DNA of 35,279 nt from Deltaproteobacteria bacterium (GTDB lineage Bacteria > Desulfobacterota > Desulfobacteria > Desulfobacterales > UBA11574): the NCBI GenBank assembly GCA_019313505.1, contig JAFDBA010000006.1:1-35279 (forward strand), written 5' to 3'. The translations under genes and the position numbers were made by a program. Below, one piece after another: positions 16,441 to 23,736 of this stretch. The notes beneath the pieces were generated by a model. That model ran no database searches and was not told the DNA's origin. It worked only from the letters and a program-made list of their open reading frames with translations. How positions within the stretch are numbered: the stretch's first letter is position 1; each line of letters begins with the position of its first letter.

Positions 16441-17058
16441 ATGGGAGCAAAAAAAAAGAAAATCGAAATTCATACTGAAATCGAAGAAAACGGTAAACAA
16501 AAGAAAACTTCTAAAGAGATCGGTTCAGGCAAAAAGGACAAAAAAAAGACCGGTGATCCTTTAAAAGATATGGAAGCAAGGCTTGAATCCATGGAACAGG
16601 AGTCAAAAGATTCCCATGACCGTTTCTTAAGAGTTTCCGCTGAGTTTGAAAACTACAAAAAGCGTGCCGCACGTGAAATTAATGACTTCAGAAAATTTGC
16701 CAATGAAAGTTTCGTTAAGGCGATGCTTCCCGTGGTCGATAATCTTGACCGTGCCATAGAATCTTCAAGTGATGATGATCACTCAATCAGGTCTGTGGTG
16801 GAGGGTGTAAACATGACCCTCAAAGAAATACTGAAGATTTTTGAGCAATTTAGCGTGAAACCGTTTGAGTCTTTAGGAAAAACTTTTGATCCCGCTTTGC
16901 ACCAGGCTGTTATGCAAAAAGAGACAGATAATCATCCCGAAAAAACTATTTTAAATGAACTTGAGAAAGGGTACATGATGCATGACAGGTTGCTCAGACC
17001 TGCCATGGTTGTTGTATCAAAAAAAACAGACTCAGAAAACCAAGAAAATCAAGCTTAA
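16441..17058 (+). CDS. grpE: Nucleotide exchange factor GrpE
   Basis: 205 residues. It releases ADP from DnaK during chaperone cycling. A Lys/Glu-rich, probably disordered N-terminus (residues 1-45) precedes the long dimerisation helix (LKDMEARLESMEQESKDSHD) and the core RFLRVSAEFENYKKRAAREI (about 61-80). The C-terminal beta domain has FDPALHQAVMQ (about 153-163) and the terminal RLLRPAMVVVSK. The upstream AGGAGAAAG acts as RBS. dnaK follows 49 bp later on the same strand. No hrcA gene lies upstream. Confidence 0.95.
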   Translation: MGAKKKKIEIHTEIEENGKQKKTSKEIGSGKKDKKKTGDPLKDMEARLESMEQESKDSHDRFLRVSAEFENYKKRAAREINDFRKFANESFVKAMLPVVDNLDRAIESSSDDDHSIRSVVEGVNMTLKEILKIFEQFSVKPFESLGKTFDPALHQAVMQKETDNHPEKTILNELEKGYMMHDRLLRPAMVVVSKKTDSENQENQA

Positions 17059-17107
17059 GAAAAGTAGAAAATAAAAAAGGTTATATCTAAGGTAAGGAGG
17101 AAAACAG

Positions 17108-19036
17108 ATGAGTAAAATCATTGGAATCGATCTCGGCACTACAAATTCATGTGTAGCGATTATGGAGGGGAGTGAAGCCAAAATTATCACAAACCCTGAG
17201 GGAGGGCGTACAACACCTTCTGTTGTGGCCGTTTCAGACAGCAATGAGAGATTAGTCGGTCAAATCGCAAAACGACAGTCAATCACAAACCCTGAGAATA
17301 CAGTTTTTGGTATAAAAAGGCTTATCGGCCGTAAATATGGAACCAAAGAAGTACAGGACGATATTAAAATACTTCCCTATAAGATTGAACAGGCAGAGAA
17401 TGGCGATGTCAGAATAAATATGCGGGGCAAGTTAAATAGTCCGGCGGAGATATCATCCTTTATCTTGGCTAATATCAAAAATACAGCCGAGGAATATCTT
17501 GGAGAGAAAGTCACCGATGCTGTTATAACTGTCCCTGCCTATTTTGATGACAATCAGAGACAGGCAACCAAAGATGCCGGAAAAATTGCCGGTCTTAATG
17601 TGCTAAGGATCATTAATGAACCGACTGCCGCATCACTTGCATATGGTCTAGACAAGAAAAGCGAAGAAAAAATTGTTGTCTTTGATCTGGGCGGCGGTAC
17701 ATTTGATGTCTCCATACTTGAAATCGGCGAAGGGGTTTTCGAAGTAAAAGCAACGAATGGTGATACCCATCTCGGCGGCGAAGATTTCGACCTTAGGCTT
17801 ATCAATTACCTGGCAGATGAATTCAAAAAAGATCAAGGGATTGATATAAGAAACGATAAAATGGCGTTACAGCGGCTGAAAGAAGCTGCTGAAAAAGCAA
17901 AAATGGAACTGTCCACTTCCATGGAAACAGATATTAATCTTCCATTTATTACAGCCGATGCTGCCGGTCCAAAGCACCTTAACATAAAGATAACCAGAGC
18001 CAAGCTTGAAGGGCTTATCAGTGATCTGCTGGACAAACTTGAAAAACCCTGTCAAATTGCGCTTAAGGATTCGGGACTGTCCACCAATGACATTCATGAA
18101 GTAATTCTTGTTGGCGGTATGACACGCATGCCTGCGGTTCAGGAACGCGTCAGGAAATTTTTTGGCAAAGAACCCCACAAAGGTGTTAACCCGGACGAAG
18201 TTGTTGCCACCGGCGCCGCCATTCAGGGAGGTGTCTTGAAAGGGGACGTAAAGGATGTTCTTCTTCTTGATGTTACACCTCTTTCTCTTGGCATAGAGAC
18301 CCTGGGCAGTGTCATGACACGGCTTATCGAAAAGAATACAACCATTCCGACCAAAAAGAGCCAGATTTTTTCAACAGCGGCTGACAGCCAGCCGGCTGTA
18401 TCTATCCATGTGCTGCAGGGAGAGCGGGAGATGGCCGCCGGTAACAAGACTCTTGGACGCTTCGAACTTGTGGGGATACCGCCGGCGCCGAGAGGTGTGC
18501 CGCAAATCGAGGTGACATTTGATATCGATGCCAACGGAATTGTGAACGTTTCCGCAAAAGATACGGCAACGGGTAAGGAGCAATCTATACAAATAACAGC
18601 TTCCAGTGGTTTATCCAAGGAAGAAATCGACAGCTTGATAAAGGATGCCGAGCTTCACGCTGAGGATGATAAAAAGAAAAAGGAGCTGGTTGAGGCCCGA
18701 AACTCGGCAGATGCGCTTATCTATTCAACGGAAAAATCGATGAAAGATCTTGGCGACAAGATCGATGATGCAACCAAGGGCAAGGTTGAAACTGCCATTG
18801 AACCGCTTAAAAAAGCCATGGAAGGGGATGATGTTGCAGAGATCAAACGCCTGAGCGAAGAGTTGACGCAGGCTGCCCATAAACTGGCAGAAGCCATGTA
18901 TCAGCAGGCTTCCCAGGAAGGTCAGCAACAGGCCGGAGCCGATACCGCAGGACCGGAGCAGCCTGGACCTTCTGCATCTGAAGAAGATGTTGTGGATGCT
19001 GATTTCGAAGAGGTAAAAGACGAAGACAAAAAGTAA
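17108..19036 (+). CDS. dnaK: Chaperone protein DnaK (Hsp70)
   Basis: 642 residues, typical. The nucleotide-binding domain opens with IIGIDLGTTNSCVAIMEG (4-21). It continues with ITVPAYFDDNQRQATKDAG (about 137-155), NEPTAASLAYGLD, VFDLGGGTFDVSIL (about 191-204) and VGGMTRMPAVQ. The linker DVLLLDVTPLSLGIET leads into the substrate-binding domain. A Gln/Gly/Ala-rich tail ends in the acidic VVDADFEEVKDEDKK, the DnaK hallmark that contacts partners. RBS AAGGAGG is at 17095. A strong terminator follows. dnaJ is not adjacent; the only J-protein in the window is the cbpA-type gene at 28477. Confidence 0.99.
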   Translation: MSKIIGIDLGTTNSCVAIMEGSEAKIITNPEGGRTTPSVVAVSDSNERLVGQIAKRQSITNPENTVFGIKRLIGRKYGTKEVQDDIKILPYKIEQAENGDVRINMRGKLNSPAEISSFILANIKNTAEEYLGEKVTDAVITVPAYFDDNQRQATKDAGKIAGLNVLRIINEPTAASLAYGLDKKSEEKIVVFDLGGGTFDVSILEIGEGVFEVKATNGDTHLGGEDFDLRLINYLADEFKKDQGIDIRNDKMALQRLKEAAEKAKMELSTSMETDINLPFITADAAGPKHLNIKITRAKLEGLISDLLDKLEKPCQIALKDSGLSTNDIHEVILVGGMTRMPAVQERVRKFFGKEPHKGVNPDEVVATGAAIQGGVLKGDVKDVLLLDVTPLSLGIETLGSVMTRLIEKNTTIPTKKSQIFSTAADSQPAVSIHVLQGEREMAAGNKTLGRFELVGIPPAPRGVPQIEVTFDIDANGIVNVSAKDTATGKEQSIQITASSGLSKEEIDSLIKDAELHAEDDKKKKELVEARNSADALIYSTEKSMKDLGDKIDDATKGKVETAIEPLKKAMEGDDVAEIKRLSEELTQAAHKLAEAMYQQASQEGQQQAGADTAGPEQPGPSASEEDVVDADFEEVKDEDKK

Positions 19037-19056
19037 CAGCAAATAACATTTTAAAT

Positions 19057-19096
19057 AAAAATCCCGCGTGCACTATTGTGCCGCGGGATTTTTTAT
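19057..19096 (+). terminator. Rho-independent terminator after dnaK
   Basis: ATCCCGCG (19061-19068) pairs with CGCGGGAT (19082-19089), flanked by A-rich upstream and T-rich downstream runs, with further A-T pairs extending the stem. The downstream run of six T residues gives a canonical intrinsic terminator 21 bp after the dnaK stop. Confidence 0.9.
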
Positions 19097-19212
19097 TTAA
19101 TTTATTCCATAATTTTAAATATTTTGTTACAAAGACTTTAACTTCCGTAATCGTTGAACCCTGAACGTCTGAACCCGTTAACGGTTACCAAAATAGTAAT
19201 AAGGAGGCTAAG

Positions 19213-19500
19213 ATGCGAGTCGGTGTTTTAAAAGAGATAAAAACCAAAGAAAACCGAGTTGCCTTGACACCATCAGGGGTTGAACAAATGCGGTTACATG
19301 GACACTAAGTTCTGGTTGAAACCCATGCGGGTGATGGTTCAGCCTTCTCTGATGAAGAATATATAAAGGCCGGTGCGGTAATTTGCAACACTCCGGAAGA
19401 GATTTACCAGAAATGCCAAATGATAATGAAGGTAAAAGAGCCGCTTCCTGTTGAATATCCAATGATACGAAATGAACAGGTTCTGGATTCATTGTTATAA
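19213..19500 (+). pseudogene. ald: Alanine dehydrogenase N-terminal fragment (ald remnant)
   Basis: A good RBS (AAGGAGG, 19202-19208) precedes ATG 19213, which opens MRVGVLKEIKTKENRVALTP, the classic start of alanine dehydrogenase. After 31 codons an in-frame TAA (19306-19308) interrupts it. The same frame then resumes with the expected continuation (VLVETHAGDGSAFSDEEYI, MIMKVKEPLPVEYP) until TAA at 19498-19500. The family normally continues to about 370 residues, so roughly three quarters of the gene is gone; beyond 19500 no ald-like sequence is seen. Intact ald converts L-alanine and pyruvate with NAD. It lies just upstream of the cobalamin riboswitch. The reading frame around the stop is otherwise clean, so a sequencing error could explain the stop, but not the missing C-terminus. 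Confidence 0.88.
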
Positions 19501-19615
19501 TTTAACGTCTCGGAAATTCCACAACCCATCAAAATGGAAAAATGGAAGAAAGGTTATAAAAAGTTTATCCTGTTTATTTTTCTTGACAGGCCTTATGACA
19601 TATTTTAAAAATTAA

Positions 19616-19776
19616 AAAGGTGCCTATAATGGCTTAATAGGGAATTCCGTGAAAATCGGGAGCGGTCCCGCCGCTGTGACCGGAGACGAAATCTGCCATA
19701 TGCCACTGTTTGGTTTTAACCTTATGGGAAGGTGCAGAGAGTAGGATGAACCGGGAGTCAGAAGACCTGCCTTAAT
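19616..19776 (+). promoter_or_regulatory. Cobalamin riboswitch aptamer
   Basis: The conserved blocks of the B12 riboswitch are present in order: AAAGGTGCC at the 5' side, TAGGGAATTCCGTGAAAATC, GGGAGCGGTCCCGCCGCTGT with GACCGGAGACG, the B12 box TGCCACTG (19701-19708), GGGAAGG (19726-19732), GAGTAGGATGAACC and GGGAGTCAGAAGACCTGCC (to about 19771). A hairpin after it (19781-19816; arms AACCAT/ATGGTT and TCTCTG/CAGAGA around loop CGGTGTTA) sits where the P13 hairpin of the kissing loop is expected. It binds adenosyl- or other cobalamins and should repress the downstream gene when B12 is plentiful. Confidence 0.95.
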
Positions 19777-19847
19777 AAATAACCATATCTCTGCGGTGTT
19801 ACAGAGAGTTATGGTTAAGCAAAAAAAGGGTCAAGGAAGCTGGGTGC

Positions 19848-19887
19848 AGCCCTTCAATCTTTTATCAAAAGATTGAAGGGCTTTTTT
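19848..19887 (+). terminator. Riboswitch expression-platform terminator
   Basis: AGCCCTTCAATCTTT pairs with AAAGATTGAAGGGCT around a short loop, followed by a T run (19881-19887). It lies between the cobalamin aptamer and the start of the 86-residue gene. This is a canonical intrinsic terminator, implying that regulation works by transcription termination. The preceding GGGTGCAGCCC could take part in an alternative fold. Confidence 0.85.
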
Positions 19888-19948
19888 ATTTGGGTGTGCA
19901 AATGCATCCTCGGCGGGGCTTAAAACGTTATGAAAGGAGGTGAAAAAA

Positions 19949-20209
19949 ATGAAATCAGGACTAATTATTTATGTTGTTGGCAAAGAACCGGCGAATTGGG
20001 ATGCAGATTCCGATAAAAAAACAATAAAGCAAAACACCCGGGCAGATCTTGTTGAGATAATTACAACCAAAACCGGTCATTTTGACGTGATTGATGCCTG
20101 GTGCTCCCTAATGATCAGGGGTATGAAACGAATTACCTGCATGATAGGAGAGTTTACACCAAACGGCAATCTGGCTATAACAGACCGTGAACTCCGCCTG
20201 TGCGGATAG
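19949..20209 (+). CDS. 86-residue protein of unknown function under a B12 riboswitch
   Basis: The start is set at ATG 19949 because a perfect RBS (AAAGGAGGTGA, 19933-19943) lies just before it; the frame could begin at GTG 19940, but that would bury the RBS. The 86 residues open with a hydrophobic MKSGLIIYVVGKEPANW and include DAWCSLMIRGMKRITCMIGE (about 48-67) and the C-terminal ITDRELRLCG. Three Cys are present, two of them internal, with no CxxC pairing. There is no clear transmembrane segment or known motif. It is the only gene between the riboswitch and a hairpin at 20216-20263, so it appears monocistronic. I do not recognise the family. A role in cobalamin use, sparing or import is inferred from regulation alone. 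Confidence 0.72.
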   Translation: MKSGLIIYVVGKEPANWDADSDKKTIKQNTRADLVEIITTKTGHFDVIDAWCSLMIRGMKRITCMIGEFTPNGNLAITDRELRLCG

Positions 20210-20215
20210 CGATAG

Positions 20216-20263
20216 GGGGCGCTGGAGGATGATCATGATGTTTGAACTTTCCCCCAGCGTCCC
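20216..20263 (+). terminator. Hairpin after the 86-residue gene
   Basis: GGGGCGCTGG (20216-20225) pairs with CCAGCGTCCC (20254-20263) through one G-U pair, closing a 28-base loop. It lies 7 bp after the stop codon at 20209. There is no T run behind it, so it may be an RNA stabiliser or a Rho-type pause site rather than a classic terminator. Confidence 0.45.
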
Positions 20264-20321
20264 ACATTTGAGTGAAACCTTTGAGTATGAAAAGGTGATT
20301 TTATGGGCTTTGCTCTGAATT

Positions 20322-21134
20322 CTATGCGCTGCAATAAAGCTCAGGTCTTCTGTTCGGAAGAAAGTATCGCATCCTGTGACTTCGAACCCGGTTCAGTTCT
20401 TCAGCCTTCAGATTTGCTAATATCATCCCTTCCTCGCCGCTTAAATCCTTGTTAATAACTTCGCCGGATGGTCCGATGACCACGGCAATGCCCGGAAAGC
20501 TGAGCCCTTTTTCATTTTCCCCTGTCTGGTTGCATGCGATAATAAACAAGCTGTTATCAAAGGCCCTTGCAGGCAGATGTCGCATCCATGATCGGTATTT
20601 CTCTTCAGGAGTTCCTCTCGGAGATGCATGAGGGATAAAGATCAGATCAGCTCCTTTTGTGGCCATACGTGTGGAAAGCTCGGGAAAGTGTGCATCGTAG
20701 CAAAGCTGGATGCCAAACTTGACTCCGTTTGCATCGAACATAGGAATTTTGTTCCCGGGTGAAAAAACGGTGCGTTCAGGCGGAGATATATGTAACTTTC
20801 GGTAGACACCCACAAACCCGTCAGGTTTTACTACCAGATGACTCGCAAATATACGGCCCTTTTCATCCCTTTCAACCATACCTGCCAGGATGACAATCTT
20901 TTCACATTGAGCCAAATTTAAAAGATACCGACTTGCCGGTCCGGGAACCGGTTCTGCAGCCAAATTTATGTCCTGGTGATTACTGTATCCCGAAATATTC
21001 ATTTCAGGGAAACAAATGATATCGGCGCCTTGATTTTTTGACGATTTGATCCACTTGACCATGCCGTTGAGATTATTGCTAATCTTGTTTACCGTTGAAT
21101 TAGAAACAACAACTGCAATGCGGATATCTTTCAT
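20322..21134 (-). CDS. Nitrilase-superfamily carbon-nitrogen hydrolase
   Basis: 270 residues with the complete Glu-Lys-Cys triad: Glu44 in ICFPEMNISGY, Lys113 in YRKLHISPPE, and Cys145 in IQLCYDAHFPEL. Members cleave amides or nitriles, for example omega-amidase or N-carbamoyl amidase; the substrate here is unknown. The C-terminal tail has MRYFLPNRRPELY, common in the amidase branch of the family. Its ATG overlaps the stop of the upstream ahbA-like gene (ATGA), so the two are translationally coupled. A link to haem or thiol metabolism is possible from context but not shown. Confidence 0.88.
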   Translation of the reverse strand: MKDIRIAVVVSNSTVNKISNNLNGMVKWIKSSKNQGADIICFPEMNISGYSNHQDINLAAEPVPGPASRYLLNLAQCEKIVILAGMVERDEKGRIFASHLVVKPDGFVGVYRKLHISPPERTVFSPGNKIPMFDANGVKFGIQLCYDAHFPELSTRMATKGADLIFIPHASPRGTPEEKYRSWMRHLPARAFDNSLFIIACNQTGENEKGLSFPGIAVVIGPSGEVINKDLSGEEGMILANLKAEELNRVRSHRMRYFLPNRRPELYCSA

Positions 21135-21586
21135 AGTTCGAAATGAGCCTTTATCTTAAATACCTTCGTGGCCGGCAGGTTGATAATTTCCCTAATTCCT
21201 GTCTGTCGGGAGATATTTTTAAGGTTTTCCTCTATCTCCTTCATGGAGGGTGCAATAAAAGTAAACCAGACGTTATATTTATTATCCCGCTGATAATTAT
21301 GAGTAACTCCCGGATAGCGGTTTACAGCCACAGCAAAGCTTTCGATTTTGTCTTCCGAAACCCTTGCCGCACATAACGTACTGACAAATCCGAGCTTTTC
21401 GGGAACAAAATTCCCGCCTATTCGGCGTATAATGCCCTTTTTTTTTAACAGGCCCAGTCGTTTTATAACATCATTTTCTGAAAAACCGAGATGTTCGGCA
21501 ATTGCAAGATAAGGGCGGGGGGTTATGGGAAAGTCGGATTGAATCAGGTTAAGGATTGCCCTGTCCATATCATCTATTGGCGGCAT
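21131..21586 (-). CDS. ahbA: Siroheme decarboxylase subunit, AhbA type (Lrp/AsnC fold)
   Basis: 151 residues. N-terminal winged helix (DDMDRAILNLIQSDFPITPR, then a helix-turn-helix ending KKGIIRRIGGNF). The second half carries LGFVSTLCAARVSEDKIESF, GVTHNYQRDNKYNVWFTFIA and LPATKVFKIKAHFEL. I recognise these as AhbA/NirD-type siroheme decarboxylase features rather than a true transcription factor: with AhbB it decarboxylates siroheme to didecarboxysiroheme in the alternative haem pathway of sulfate reducers. AhbB (recognised by HCYQR) is not in the window, so this subunit stands apart from its partner. A four-base overlap with the nitrilase gene and a 3-bp gap from yjbQ suggest one transcript. 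Confidence 0.85.
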   Translation of the reverse strand: MPPIDDMDRAILNLIQSDFPITPRPYLAIAEHLGFSENDVIKRLGLLKKKGIIRRIGGNFVPEKLGFVSTLCAARVSEDKIESFAVAVNRYPGVTHNYQRDNKYNVWFTFIAPSMKEIEENLKNISRQTGIREIINLPATKVFKIKAHFEL

Positions 21587-21589
21587 GGA

Positions 21590-21994
21590 TTATTCCTGAA
21601 ATTTTTCCTTAATAAGACGAACATGTACCTTTCTGGTTCGGGGACCGTCAAATTCACAGAAAAATATTCCCTGCCATGTGCCGAGTACAAGCCGGTTATT
21701 ATCTATGGCAACAAGCTCTGAAGATCCGACAATTGTCGATTTTATATGGGCCGGTGAGTTTCCCTCGAGATGACGATACCCGGCTTCCCACGGTACTATC
21801 CTGTTTATGATCATCAGAATATCATCTTTAACGCTCGGATCGGCACTTTCATTAATGGTTATAGCTGCAGTTGTATGGGGCACATAAAGCATGCAAAGTC
21901 CCTGGCTTATACCTGCAGACATGACCATATCCTGAATCTTTGAAGTAATATCTATCAATTCAGTCCGGGTTTTTGATTTAACTGTACAGATCAT
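21590..21994 (-). CDS. yjbQ: YjbQ family protein (UPF0047)
   Basis: 134 residues when started at ATG 21994, which has CAGGGGATGT just before it; a longer frame from 22027 would run through the dsrC terminator and is rejected. The motifs are typical of YjbQ: YVPHTTAAITINESADP (about 46-62), YRHLEGNSPAHIKST (about 79-93), and LVLGTWQGIFFCEFDGPRTR (about 106-125). YjbQ has been reported to have weak thiamine-phosphate synthase activity and a trimeric metal-binding fold; its true role is unresolved. It sits 3 bp before ahbA. Confidence 0.93.
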   Translation of the reverse strand: MICTVKSKTRTELIDITSKIQDMVMSAGISQGLCMLYVPHTTAAITINESADPSVKDDILMIINRIVPWEAGYRHLEGNSPAHIKSTIVGSSELVAIDNNRLVLGTWQGIFFCEFDGPRTRKVHVRLIKEKFQE

Positions 21995-22010
21995 ACATCC
22001 CCTGCACAAA

Positions 22011-22042
22011 ACAAAAAAGCCCTGCAAATGCAGGACTTTTTG
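22011..22042 (-). terminator. Intrinsic terminator of dsrC
   Basis: On the minus strand, GTCCTGC and GCAGGGC pair around a four-base ATTT loop, followed by a run of six T residues. It lies 35 bp after the dsrC stop and just before yjbQ. It should end most dsrC transcription, so yjbQ-ahbA-amidase is either read through at low level or has its own promoter. Confidence 0.8.
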
Positions 22043-22077
22043 TTAAAAACTGATAAAATTAATTACAGTATTTTTGA

Positions 22078-22395
22078 TTAGACGCATCCGGTCGGTTTCG
22101 GAAGACCAGCCATCTTACAAGCTCCTTTGCCGGGTCCTGACGGAAACAGCTCATAAATATGTTTCAGTTTGAAACCGGTGACTTTTGAAAGGATACGGAC
22201 CATGGGGGCAATTCCGTTCTTCTCAAAGTATTCCTGGAGCACTTTGACAACTTTATGGTGCTCATCGGTCAATTCTTCAATTCCTTCTTGAGTTTTTACC
22301 CATTGCACCCACTCTGGACAAAAACTTTCATAGGAATCTATAAAGCCATCTTCATCTACGGTAAATTCCTTTCCCATAAACTCAACTGTTGCCAT
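22078..22395 (-). CDS. dsrC: Dissimilatory sulfite reductase-associated sulfur carrier DsrC
   Basis: 105 residues. The C-terminus CKMAGLPKPTGCV holds both conserved cysteines (Cys93 and Cys104) on the flexible arm; these form the trisulfide with DsrAB during sulfite reduction and pass it to DsrMKJOP. The family core WVQWVKTQEGIEELTDEHHK (about 29-48) and GPGKGACK are also intact, which separates it from TusE, which lacks the upstream Cys. The RBS is AAGGAGG, about 8 bases before ATG 22395. It stands apart from dsrAB, as is usual in sulfate reducers, with its own promoter and terminator. This is the strongest evidence in the window for dissimilatory sulfur metabolism. Confidence 0.97.
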   Translation of the reverse strand: MATVEFMGKEFTVDEDGFIDSYESFCPEWVQWVKTQEGIEELTDEHHKVVKVLQEYFEKNGIAPMVRILSKVTGFKLKHIYELFPSGPGKGACKMAGLPKPTGCV

Positions 22396-22474
22396 TTAAC
22401 AAACCTCCTTTATATTTTAATTTTTCTTAATAACCTAAAGCCTGTCACCCTCTTTATTTTATAATCTGAAGATC

Positions 22475-22501
22475 ACTATATGATTAATTTGTTAATGTCA
22501 A
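22475..22501 (-). promoter_or_regulatory. Candidate sigma-70 promoter for dsrC
   Basis: On the minus strand TTGACA (22496-22501) and TATAGT (22475-22480) are separated by 15 bases, about 80 bases before the dsrC start. The -35 is perfect; the spacer is short. The 157-bp divergent gap to miaA holds no gene, and the plus-strand promoter of miaA is not clear. Confidence 0.42.
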
Positions 22502-22552
22502 TACGAAAAATATAAATATTTTTAAAAATAATTTGATCCTTAATTTACTCTA

Positions 22553-23488
22553 ATGTACCCTAACATTGTGAAACCGAAAATTATAGTAATCTGCGGTCCA
22601 ACCGCTCTGGGAAAGACATCTATTGCAATCGATCTTGCCGGTACTTTTAGCAGCGAGATTATTAATGCGGATTCGATGCAGATATACAGATACATGGATA
22701 TCGGTACAGCCAAGCCGACACCTGATGAGCAGTCGTGCGTTACTCATCATATGATTGATTTGATCGATCCGGACGAACATTTCGATGCCAAACAGTTCGC
22801 GGAAATGGCCCATGAAAAAATCATGGAACTCTATGCCCGTGGCGTTACTCCCTTTGTTGTCGGCGGTACAGGACTTTACATAAAAGCACTTGTGCACGGT
22901 CTGTTTAAGGCAGGTCAGACAGATCCCCATATACGCGGGTGTTTGCAAGAACAAGCCCGGATTTACGGTTCTGATTTCCTTTATCAAAGGTTAAGCCGAA
23001 ATGACCCCGATACCGCAAAAAGAATACACCCCAATGATACTTACAGGATTATTAGGGCTCTTGAAGTACATGAGTTGACAGGAAAGACCATTACTGTATT
23101 TCAACGGGAACACGGGTTTAAAGATAGTCGGTTCAGGGTATTAAAAATAGGCCTTCGTATAAACCGGGAGGCACTTTATGATCGTATTAATTACAGGGCA
23201 GATGCAATGATCGACTCCAAATTTCTTGATGAGGTTAAGACCCTTCTTGGCATGGGATATTCGGACGACCTAAAATCGATGCAGTCAATCGGATATCGTC
23301 ACCTGATCGATTTTATTAAAGGACGATGTTCGTGGGATGAAACCATACGGACATTGAAACGGGATACAAGAAGATATGCAAAACGTCAGTTGACCTGGTT
23401 CAAAGCTGACCCGGAGATTGTATGGAGAGAACCCGGACAGCTAAGAGAAATCCGACAGCTTATAAAAAAATTCTTGCAAGTCGAGTAA
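22553..23488 (+). CDS. miaA: tRNA dimethylallyltransferase
   Basis: 311 residues. It adds a dimethylallyl group to A37 of tRNAs that read UNN codons. Motifs: the P-loop GPTALGKTSIAIDLAG (about 13-28), INADSMQIYRYMDIGTAKPT (about 36-55), HHMIDLIDPDEHFDAKQFAE, VVGGTGLYIKALVHGL (about 101-116), RIHPNDTYRIIRALEVHELT, and the C-terminal RYAKRQLTWFKAD. It is complete. ATG 22553 has no clear RBS; GTG 22568 a few codons in is an alternative. It transcribes away from dsrC. A repeat hairpin lies about 20 bp after its stop. Confidence 0.97.
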   Translation: MYPNIVKPKIIVICGPTALGKTSIAIDLAGTFSSEIINADSMQIYRYMDIGTAKPTPDEQSCVTHHMIDLIDPDEHFDAKQFAEMAHEKIMELYARGVTPFVVGGTGLYIKALVHGLFKAGQTDPHIRGCLQEQARIYGSDFLYQRLSRNDPDTAKRIHPNDTYRIIRALEVHELTGKTITVFQREHGFKDSRFRVLKIGLRINREALYDRINYRADAMIDSKFLDEVKTLLGMGYSDDLKSMQSIGYRHLIDFIKGRCSWDETIRTLKRDTRRYAKRQLTWFKADPEIVWREPGQLREIRQLIKKFLQVE

Positions 23489-23510
23489 AGATGTAACAAT
23501 AAATAGATAA

Positions 23511-23546
23511 TGGCTTCATAAAAACCTGACTTTTTACGAAACCGTC
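23511..23546. repeat. Solo inverted-repeat hairpin related to the 146-bp element
   Basis: GGCTTCATAAAAA and TTTTTACGAAACC face each other across a 6-base loop. The right arm is identical to the right terminus of the 146-bp elements, and the left is a degraded copy of the left terminus. It looks like an internal-deletion remnant, or a short relative, of that family. Confidence 0.65.
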
Positions 23547-23574
23547 AATAAATAGTATAAGTGTTTCCTTTTTT

Positions 23575-23716
23575 GGACACAGACAAACACAGATTGTCAA
23601 GATTTTAAATTAAAACATAATAATATAGGCTGCTGAAAATATTGCTGCTATTTTTAAATCGATTTGTTTCAAAAAAAATAATGTTATCTGTGTATATCTG
23701 TGGAAATCTGTGTCCT
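23575..23716. repeat. Inverted repeat of the ACACAGATT type upstream of nadE
   Basis: The left arm GGACACAGACAAACACAGAT (23575-23594) is matched by the right region 23684-23715, built of three ATCTGTG units (ATCTGTGTAT, ATCTGTGGAA, ATCTGTGTCC). The roughly 90 bases between them are AT-rich and non-coding. The whole 248-bp gap between miaA and nadE is made of these repeats, and no promoter can be assigned with confidence. Confidence 0.6.
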
Positions 23717-23736
23717 ATTTATCTTAATTGCCTGCC

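Noticed and set aside
19306..19308. In-frame TAA in the ald fragment as possible recoding
   Set aside because: TAA is not a known selenocysteine or pyrrolysine codon here, and most of the gene is missing anyway, so decay is the simpler reading.
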